Part shown: one piece after another, positions 55,781 through 64,000 of the stretch | Numbering within the stretch: position 1 is the stretch's first letter | How the letters are laid out: each line of letters begins with the position of its first letter | NCBI RefSeq assembly: GCF_003312875.1 | Contig: NZ_CP015163.1 | Coordinates: 6,138,001-6,202,000, forward strand | Length of the DNA stretch: 64,000 nt | From: Amycolatopsis albispora | Lineage (GTDB): Bacteria > Actinomycetota > Actinomycetes > Mycobacteriales > Pseudonocardiaceae | Direction of reading: 5' to 3' | Program-made: the position numbers and the translations under genes | The notes under the pieces: generated by a model | What the model saw: the letters and a program-made list of their open reading frames with translations, nothing else | Database searches by the model: none | What the model was told of the DNA's origin: nothing

Positions 55781-57088
55781 ATGACACGGTGGACGAACTG
55801 GGCAGGCACCGCGACGGCCAGCCCCCAGCGGGTGCACAAACCACGCAGTGTCGCGGAAATCGCCGAAGCCGTGACCGACGCCGCGGTCGACGGCCGCCGC
55901 GTGCGCGCGCTGGGCAGCGGCCACTCGTTCACCCCGATCGCGGTCGCCGATTCCGACGCCGTCAACCTCACCCAGTGGACCGGGCTGGCCTCGGCCGATC
56001 TCGAAGCCAAGCAGGTCACCGTGCGCTCGGGCACCACGCTGCGCGAGCTGAACGCCGAACTCGACCGGCTCGGCCTGGCGATGACCAATCTGGGTGACAT
56101 CGACGCGCAGACCATCGCCGGCGCCATCTCCACCGGCACGCACGGCACCGGCGCCGCGTTCGGCGGCATCGCCACGCAGGTCGCCGGGCTGGAACTGGTG
56201 CTGGCGGACGGCACCGTGGTCGGCTGCTCGGCCGGCCGCCGCCCGGAGCTGTTCCACGCCGCCCGCGTCGGCCTCGGCGCGCTCGGCGTGATCAGCACCG
56301 TCACCCTGCAGTGTGAACCGGCCTTCGTGCTCGCCGCCGAGGAACGCCCCGAACCGCTGGAAGGCGTGCTCGAATCCTTCCACGACGAGGCCGACACCAA
56401 CGACCACTTCGAGTTCTACTGGTTCCCGTACGGCCGGAACGCGCTGGTCAAGCGCAACAACCGGCAGCCGGCGGGCACCGAGCCCGAGCCGTTGAGCCGG
56501 GCGCGGCAGTTCGTCGACTACCGGATCATGGAGAACACCGCGTTCGGCGCGCTGTGCCGGATCGGCCGCACGGTCCCCGGCCTGGTCCGGCCGCTGGGCA
56601 AGCTCGCGTCCTCGGTGCTCTCGGCACGCGAATACAGCGACACCTCGCACCGCGTTTTTGTCACCCATCGCGGGGTGCGGTTCGTCGAGTCCGAGTTCGC
56701 CATCCCGCGTGAATCCCTGCACGACGTGCTCGGCGAACTCCGCGCGCTGGTGCCGAAGCTGGAGAACCCGGTGGCCTTCCCGGTGGAGGTGCGCGTGGCC
56801 GCGGCCGACGACATCTGGCTGTCCACCGCGCACGGCCGCGACTCCGCCTACATCGCCATCCACCAGTTCGTCGGCATGCCCTACCGCGAGTACTTCGCCG
56901 CGTTCGAGAAGATCGCCGGCGCGGTCGGCGGCCGCCCGCACTGGGGCAAGATGCACAACCTGGACGCGTCCGTGCTGCGCGAGCGGTATCCCCGCTTCGA
57001 CGACTTCCTCAAGGTGCGCAAGGACGTCGATCCGAGCGGGGTGTTCACCAACGCCTACCTGGACCGGGTGCTCGGCCCCGCGACCTAA
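55781..57088 (+). CDS. FAD-linked sugar-1,4-lactone oxidase (D-arabinono-lactone type)
   Basis: A 435-residue FAD oxidoreductase of the VAO family. The FAD-binding part has RALGSGHSFTPIAV, with His48 in the position of the covalent 8-alpha-histidyl link, and ISTGTHGTGAAFGGIATQV. The C-terminal ALO domain ends with GGRPHWGKMHNLDASVLRERYPRFDDF, in part, the family signature. Such enzymes oxidise aldonolactones or sugar alcohols (alditol oxidase) using oxygen; the choice between them cannot be made from sequence. The ATG lies 27 bases after the predicted transcription start. The stop overlaps that of the convergent NAD-binding gene by four bases. Confidence 0.85.
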   Translation: MTRWTNWAGTATASPQRVHKPRSVAEIAEAVTDAAVDGRRVRALGSGHSFTPIAVADSDAVNLTQWTGLASADLEAKQVTVRSGTTLRELNAELDRLGLAMTNLGDIDAQTIAGAISTGTHGTGAAFGGIATQVAGLELVLADGTVVGCSAGRRPELFHAARVGLGALGVISTVTLQCEPAFVLAAEERPEPLEGVLESFHDEADTNDHFEFYWFPYGRNALVKRNNRQPAGTEPEPLSRARQFVDYRIMENTAFGALCRIGRTVPGLVRPLGKLASSVLSAREYSDTSHRVFVTHRGVRFVESEFAIPRESLHDVLGELRALVPKLENPVAFPVEVRVAAADDIWLSTAHGRDSAYIAIHQFVGMPYREYFAAFEKIAGAVGGRPHWGKMHNLDASVLRERYPRFDDFLKVRKDVDPSGVFTNAYLDRVLGPAT

Positions 57089-57735
57089 ATTCTTTCGAGG
57101 GCTTCCTCGATCGGCGTGTGGCCCTCGACCAGTTCGAGGGTGCGGCCCACCGTGCGCGACTCGTCCAGCAGCGCGACCAGCACGGCGGCCACGTCGTCGC
57201 GGGTGATCGTGCCGTAGTCCACCGACTCGGCGAGGTGGACCTGCCCGGTGCCGGGATCGTCGGTGAGGCGGCCCGGCCGGAGAATGGTCCAGTCGAGGTC
57301 ACGCGCCCGCAGGTCGTCCTCGGCGGCGGCCTTGGCCTTCAGGTAAACGGAGAAGACCTCGTCCATGCCGGGCTCGTCGGCGCGGTCCAGGCCCATCGCG
57401 CTGACCTGGAGGTGCCGCCGGACGCCGGCGCGCTCGGCGGCCTCGGCGAACAACGCGGCCGCCCCGCGGTCCACGGTGTCCTTGCGAGCGGAGCCGCTGC
57501 CCGGACCGGCACCGGCCGCGAACACCGCGGCGTCGGCGCCCTGCAGCACTTCGGCGACGGCGTCCAGTTCGGCGGTTTCGAGGTCGAGCACCACCGGTTC
57601 CGCGCTCGAGTCGCGGAGGTCGGCCGCCTGCTCCGGTTTGCGGATGATGCCCACCGCCTGGTCACCGCGCGCGGCGAGCAACCGCTCCAGCCGCAGCGCG
57701 ATCTGTCCGTGTCCGCCGGCAATCACAACTCGCAT
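57085..57735 (-). CDS. NAD(P)-binding SDR-like protein
   Basis: A 216-residue atypical short-chain dehydrogenase. The nucleotide motif is VVIAGGHGQIALRLERLL, followed by VVLDLETAE, VFAAGAGPGS and a C-terminal half with DLDWTILRPGRLTDDPG. The layout fits NAD(P)H-binding proteins such as YhfK/NmrA-like quinone or stress-related reductases; the catalytic Tyr-Lys pair is not obvious (a YLKAKAAAED sequence is near the right place). The ATG at 57735 starts the Rossmann fold. The 3' end overlaps the lactone oxidase by four bases (TAG and TAA in opposite directions). Confidence 0.8.
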   Translation of the reverse strand: MRVVIAGGHGQIALRLERLLAARGDQAVGIIRKPEQAADLRDSSAEPVVLDLETAELDAVAEVLQGADAAVFAAGAGPGSGSARKDTVDRGAAALFAEAAERAGVRRHLQVSAMGLDRADEPGMDEVFSVYLKAKAAAEDDLRARDLDWTILRPGRLTDDPGTGQVHLAESVDYGTITRDDVAAVLVALLDESRTVGRTLELVEGHTPIEEALERI

Positions 57736-57779
57736 GACACCGACCCTATGCGGAACCGCTGGATCGCGCCGCAGCGATC

Positions 57780-58421
57780 TCAGTCCACGGCAGCCGGGAG
57801 TTCGTGCGCGAGCAGCAGCTCGTAGGCGACCTCGTTGACCCAGCGGGAGATCGGGTCGCCGGTGACCAGCAGTCGTTCGGAGTGGCCGAGCAGGTCGGTC
57901 TCCACCACGGCGTCCTCGTCGGCGGTCAGCACGGCCATGCCGTAGGTGCGGGCCCGCGGCAGGCAGTTGTCCACGTAGTCCTCGGTGAGCGTGGCGGCCG
58001 AGGGCAGCACCATCGCGGTCTCGCCGTAGCGGGCGAACGGCACCAGCGCGGCCAGGCCGGTCCGCCAGTGGCGCTGCACGGTGAGCACACCGGCGATCTC
58101 CACCGCGGCGGCCGGCGCGCTGCCGACGAACTCGGGCCAGGTCCAGGTGTCCACCACGGCACGGTCGGTGACCGGGGCGACACCCATCGCGATGCGCTCG
58201 GCGTGTGCCACCGTGCGCAGCCGCGCGACCAGGTTCACCTTGCGGCCGAGCAGCCGGATCTCCGGCAGCACCACGCCGTGCCAGCCGAGCCGGGCGGCGG
58301 CTTCGGCAGCCAGCTCGTCGGGCGTCGAGGGCAGCTGGTGCGGCGGCACAACGCGGCTCGGCAACGACCGGGTGCCGTTCGCACCGCCGGTCACCGCGAC
58401 CTCTCCTGGTGTCACCGCCAC
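57780..58421 (-). CDS. Unknown protein (213 residues)
   Basis: A soluble protein without signal or membrane helix. It has Ala-rich helices (STPDELAAEAAARLGW), strands (VVLPEIRLLGRKVNLVARLRTV), WTWPEFVGSAP and a C-terminal segment SERLLVTGDPISRWVNEVAYELLLAHEL. I do not recognise the family. I chose the GTG at 58421 because AGAGGAGG lies seven bases upstream; starts at 58487 or further in are possible. It stands 44 bp upstream of the NAD-binding gene on the same strand, so it may be co-transcribed with it. The upstream region has a hairpin and repeated GGTACC sites. Confidence 0.5.
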   Translation of the reverse strand: MAVTPGEVAVTGGANGTRSLPSRVVPPHQLPSTPDELAAEAAARLGWHGVVLPEIRLLGRKVNLVARLRTVAHAERIAMGVAPVTDRAVVDTWTWPEFVGSAPAAAVEIAGVLTVQRHWRTGLAALVPFARYGETAMVLPSAATLTEDYVDNCLPRARTYGMAVLTADEDAVVETDLLGHSERLLVTGDPISRWVNEVAYELLLAHELPAAVD

Positions 58422-58447
58422 GGGTCCGCCTCCTCTTTCCTTCGCCG

Positions 58448-58501
58448 TTGGTACCGCTCGAGTCACGTGCCTCGTGAAAAGAGGCACATGAATTTGGTAC
58501 C
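58448..58501. promoter_or_regulatory. Hairpin flanked by direct TTGGTACC repeats
   Basis: GTGCCTC (58467-58473) pairs with GAGGCAC (58481-58487) around GTGAAAA. TTGGTACC, with its GGTACC palindrome, occurs on both sides at 58448-58455 and 58494-58501. The block is upstream of the leftward unknown gene and may hold two regulator sites. It may also act as the terminator for the unit of kinases to the right. Confidence 0.4.
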
Positions 58502-58651
58502 AGGGCGGTCCGGCGAGAGCGCCACGTCAACCGGGCACCTGCGATCGGCGGCGCTCAGCCATCGGTGACCGGTCGATGGGCGGTCATCGGACTTCGGCCC
58601 GACGGTGCCGCCGGACGGGTGAGACCCCGCCGAACGGTGGGTTCGCCGGGC

Positions 58652-60942
<2,291 letters not shown>

Positions 60943-60946
<4 letters not shown>

Positions 60947-63126
60947 CGCCACGTCGCACGCTCCAGGATCTGGTCGAGACCGGGTGTGTTCCAGTCGTCG
61001 GCGAAGATCATGCCCGTCTTCGGCAGGGTCCACGACCGTTCCACAAAATCCGCCCCGCCGGAGCAGGTGATGCGCCACTCCTCGTAGGCGGCCTTCTTGG
61101 TGCCGAACGGGCGCAGTTCCTGCTTGAGCCGCTCGGCACCGGTGGTCACCTGGCCCGGCGCGCCGGCCGGGGCACACGGGCGTCCGGGCTCGTGTTCGAC
61201 GGCGGAACCGTAGGCGATCCGCACTCCGGGACAGCCCTCCCGCACGCAGTCGGCGGATCGCGCGAGCAGCCTGCCGGTGCTGCTTTCGTTGGACAGCCGC
61301 CACTCCTGCGGCACGGTGAGCGTGAAGAAGCCGAGGTCGAGCCGCTGCTCGGCGGGCGGCGCCGCGCCGGTGCCCAGCAACGCGGCGGCCTCGGCGGTCA
61401 TCAGGTCGGCCACGTCGGGATAGGGCACCACGACCGTCTGGTGGTCGCAGGCCATCGGACCGCCGAAGGCCGAGCCGTACACGTCGAACTCCACGGCGTC
61501 GGCGGCGAAGACCGCCTGCACCGCCGGATCACCGTCGCCCGCGGTGTAGGGCTGCGTGAGGTGGTGCGGGCCCATCGGCTCGTGCTCGGTCTGCCCGCCG
61601 CAGAACCCGCCGGGCGAGCGGGCGAGCAGCCGCTCTTCCAGCGCGGTCGCGCCGGACTGGCTGGTCGCGGCATCGGCGAACACCTCGGGCGTGGTGAGCA
61701 CGTCACCGGTTTTCAGGTCCAGGGTGACACCGCGGACGCTGTACCCGCCGCGGTTGCCGAACTGCATGGAGTCGATGCGGCGGGTGTACTTCACCGAGAG
61801 CACCTTGTCGTCCTGGCGGCGGATTTCGGCCTGCGTACTCAGGTGCGGGGTGTCGGTCGCCGGATCGGGATTGATCTCGCGGACGTATTCGATCCAGTCG
61901 TCCACCGGGGCCATCAGTGCTTCATTGACCCGATTCTGCACGGCAGGGTCGCCGAGACCGCTGATCGCCACGTACTGGCCGTTGAAGTCGAAGGTGCCGA
62001 AGTTCTCCGTCCGGGTGCGCACGTCGGCGGTCAGCGCGACCTGTTCGACCGCGGGCGGTGGGGCTTCCGGCGGCGGGTCCTCGCCGGTGGAGTTGACCAC
62101 GATGACCGCGCCGGTGCCGACCAGCGCGGCGCCGACCAGGATCGCGCCCGCCTTGACCAGCATCCCGCCACCCGCACCGGCGGCGACCACCCCACCCGAT
62201 CCGGCGACGGCACCAGCACCCGTTCCGGCGGGCGCGAGCATGGTCGCCCCCGCCAGCATCGCCAGTGGCGACACCGCGAGCAGCGCGCCCGCCCGCTGGG
62301 CCAGTCGCGTCCAACCCCGGTCCTCCCAGTCCGGGCCGTAGGCCGCGACCGCGGCGGATTCCAGTTCGGACAGGAAGATCGCCGCGGTGCCCGGCCGTGC
62401 CGCGGGATCCTTCGCCATGCCGCGCTCGACCAGCCGCCACAGCGGTTCCGGCACCTCACCGAACGGGATGGGCGCGTGGGCGTGCAGATTGCGCAGGGCT
62501 TCGCGGTCGGCTGCCTCATACGGCCGATGTCCGGTGACGCACTGGAAGAACACGCAGGTCGCCGCGTAGACGTCGGTGGACGGGGTGGCCGCGTTCCCGG
62601 CCCACTGCTCGGGTGCCATGTAACCCGGCGTGCCGACGGACAGCCCGGTTTCCCCGGCCAGCACGGCGATGCCGAAGTCGACCAGCTTGCTCTGGCGGTC
62701 CGGCCGCACCAGCACGTTGTCCGGTTTGTAGTCCCGGTGCACCACACCGGCGGCGTGCGCGGCGGACAGGCCGAGCAGCGAACCCTTGAGCACCACCAGC
62801 GCCGCTTCCGGGGTGAGCTCCCCTTCCGCGGTGAGGATCGCGCTGAGCGGGACGCCCGGCACGGCTTCCATCACGATCGCCGCGCCGTCGGGCGTCTCGA
62901 TGAACTCGTGCAACCGCGCCACATACGGGCTGACCACCTGCGACAGCACCCGTGCTTCCTGCCGGAACGCGGCCACCAGCCGCGGATCGGCGAGGTGCTC
63001 GGCGTACAGGTACTTGATCGCCACCTCGGCGCCCGTGCCCTCCTGGCGCGCCAGCACCACGCGGCCGAAACCGCCTTCCCCCAGTGCCTTCACTTCGGTG
63101 AAGCCGGGGAGCGTCCATCCGCTCAC
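60943..63126 (-). CDS. Ser/Thr protein kinase with external domain (second of the tandem set)
   Basis: A 727-residue paralogue of the next gene. The kinase domain has LGEGGFGRVVLAR, Lys38, HRDYKPDNVLV (130-140) and GTPGYMAPEQW; a Gly/Ala-rich segment and a membrane helix follow near 325-345. The first external part has KVLSVKYTRRIDS and VTLDLKTGDVLTTPEVF, again DUF3298-like. The C-terminal part (LGFFTLTVPQEWRLSN... TWTLPKTGMIFADDW region) is a shorter relative of the Cys-rich domain of its neighbours. Parts of its kinase domain are nearly identical in DNA to the third gene, so duplication is recent or maintained by gene conversion. It starts with GTG overlapping the first gene (63123-63126). 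Confidence 0.88.
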
Positions 63127-64000
63127 CGCCAGACCGCCTTCGCCAGTGCCTCGTCGAGTTCGGCGATGCCCCACTCGTCCTCGATGACCACGTTCTTCGA
63201 CGGCACGAACCAGATCCGCTGGGTCAGCTCGGCCTCGGCTTCGGAGCTGCCGGGCCGGACGCACCGCACGGTCCACTTCTCGTAGGTCGCGTCCTGGTCG
63301 CCGACCTTCACCGTGGCGCTTTCGACCAGCGTCGCGGCACCGTCCTGCTTGAGGTCCTTGCGCCCGGCGGCGTTGCACGCGCGGCCGTTCGCGCTGCGGC
63401 GGTAAGGCTTGCCGGGCTCGTACTTGGGCTGCTCGTCGCTGGCCTGGGTGTTGTCGGTGACCAGGAAGTACTCGCAGTTGTAGTAGCGCTTCGGGTCCGC
63501 GCAGCCGGTGCCGTCCACGACCACCTTCTCCAGTCCCTGGTTCTGCACGGAAAAGCGGGTGGGCAGGCGGAGGTTCAGCGCGCCGAAGCGGAACGCCTCG
63601 TCCTTCGGCGGCGGGGTCGTCGTGGTCGGCGCCGGGGGCACCGAACGCTGGTCGGGGAGCAGTTTGAGAACCTCCGGGGCGAGCAGGTCGGTCATCCGCG
63701 CATACGGGAGCAGCACGGTTTCCGGCTTCTGGCAGGTGAGGGCGAAGGCCACGCCGTCCGGTGCGAGGGCGAGCACCAGCTCGTCGGCGTTCAGGGTTTT
63801 GTTCTCGCAGCGACGGTGGTAGTCGAGCCGGTGGGAAAGCTGGTCGATGCCGTTGTCGCTCAACGCTTCCGGGGTCAGCAGTTCGCGCACGCCCAGCGGT
63901 TTGCCCTCGTTGAGCGCGACGGTGACGGCTCGGGGGTAGGGCTGCTCGTCGCCGCTCCTGTTGTCGTAACGCACGGACAGTAGTTCGCCGGTCTGCAGCA
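63123..64000 (-). CDS. C-terminal part of a third kinase-like membrane protein (5' end beyond window)
   Basis: The frame is open from the right edge of the window to the TGA at 63123, about 292 residues. It covers the end of a DUF3298-like part (LSVRYDNRSGDE; PLGVRELLTPEAL) and a complete Cys-rich C-terminal domain. That domain is very like the one in the gene at 58652 (both share VVVDG/VVVDA...CADP and EPGKPYRRSANGRACN). Kinase sequence would lie to the right, so the kinase call rests on paralogy. The internal ATG at 63974 is not a start. It overlaps the next kinase gene at GTGA. Confidence 0.75.
   Translation of the reverse strand, partial: LQTGELLSVRYDNRSGDEQPYPRAVTVALNEGKPLGVRELLTPEALSDNGIDQLSHRLDYHRRCENKTLNADELVLALAPDGVAFALTCQKPETVLLPYARMTDLLAPEVLKLLPDQRSVPPAPTTTTPPPKDEAFRFGALNLRLPTRFSVQNQGLEKVVVDGTGCADPKRYYNCEYFLVTDNTQASDEQPKYEPGKPYRRSANGRACNAAGRKDLKQDGAATLVESATVKVGDQDATYEKWTVRCVRPGSSEAEAELTQRIWFVPSKNVVIEDEWGIAELDEALAKAVWR

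Overview
The window is very GC-rich DNA with dense coding, strong codon bias toward G or C at third positions, many GTG starts, and many ATGA/GTGA stop-start overlaps. Together with the gene families present (two-component, TetR, XRE and STAND regulators, tandem Ser/Thr kinases, ECF sigma factor, CopC/CopD/YcnI, OpuC-type betaine transport) this points to an actinobacterial chromosome. A Pseudonocardiaceae member such as Amycolatopsis is my best guess; this is inference from style, since no rRNA is in the window. I found no tRNA, rRNA, CRISPR array or prophage. 

Layout. 1-7.5 kb: the edge of an Imm7-like immunity gene, a YiaAB membrane protein, an unknown gene with an SOS-like box at its promoter, a secreted M28 peptidase, msrA, and a three-gene envelope operon ending in an acyltransferase. 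6.3-10.8 kb: two paralogous single-pass proteins (short WQEEL N-terminus, Pro/Gln-rich linker, external domain) flanking a GT-C glycosyltransferase. 10.8-17.0 kb: five overlapping genes (two methyltransferases, a GT4 glycosyltransferase, a coiled-coil protein, a CgeB-like glycosyltransferase) that look like a surface glycan operon. 17-30.8 kb: a small membrane peptide, a YezG-like protein, a two-component system, regulator/transporter pairs (XRE-MFS, LysR, TetR-EamA), an ECF sigma/VOC pair, gamma-glutamyltransferase, UDP-glucose dehydrogenase and an SDR. 30.8-32.5 kb: a complete IS1380-family element inserted exactly in the loop of a long hairpin. 32.5-35.7 kb: a TM0106-type nuclease, an XRE-TM-external-domain protein and a small basic protein. 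35.7-41.1 kb: a five-gene osmoprotectant operon (BCCT carrier plus OpuC-type ABC transporter). 41.4-44.3 kb: a copper operon. 44.5-50.2 kb: a STAND ATPase, an APH-like kinase, an XRE-TPR regulator and two small genes. 50.5-53.9 kb: a sugar MFS/GH1 beta-glucosidase operon with a divergent TetR regulator. 54.5-58.4 kb: a PLP enzyme, a sugar-lactone oxidase, an NAD-binding protein and an unknown protein. 58.6-64 kb: three tandem overlapping Ser/Thr kinase genes with external sensor domains, the last cut by the window edge. 

Beyond genes, the window has a family of long perfect hairpins between convergent genes (probable bidirectional terminators), one of which was split by the IS element, and five exact copies of the 13-bp palindrome GTCCACWGTGGAC, all inside genes.
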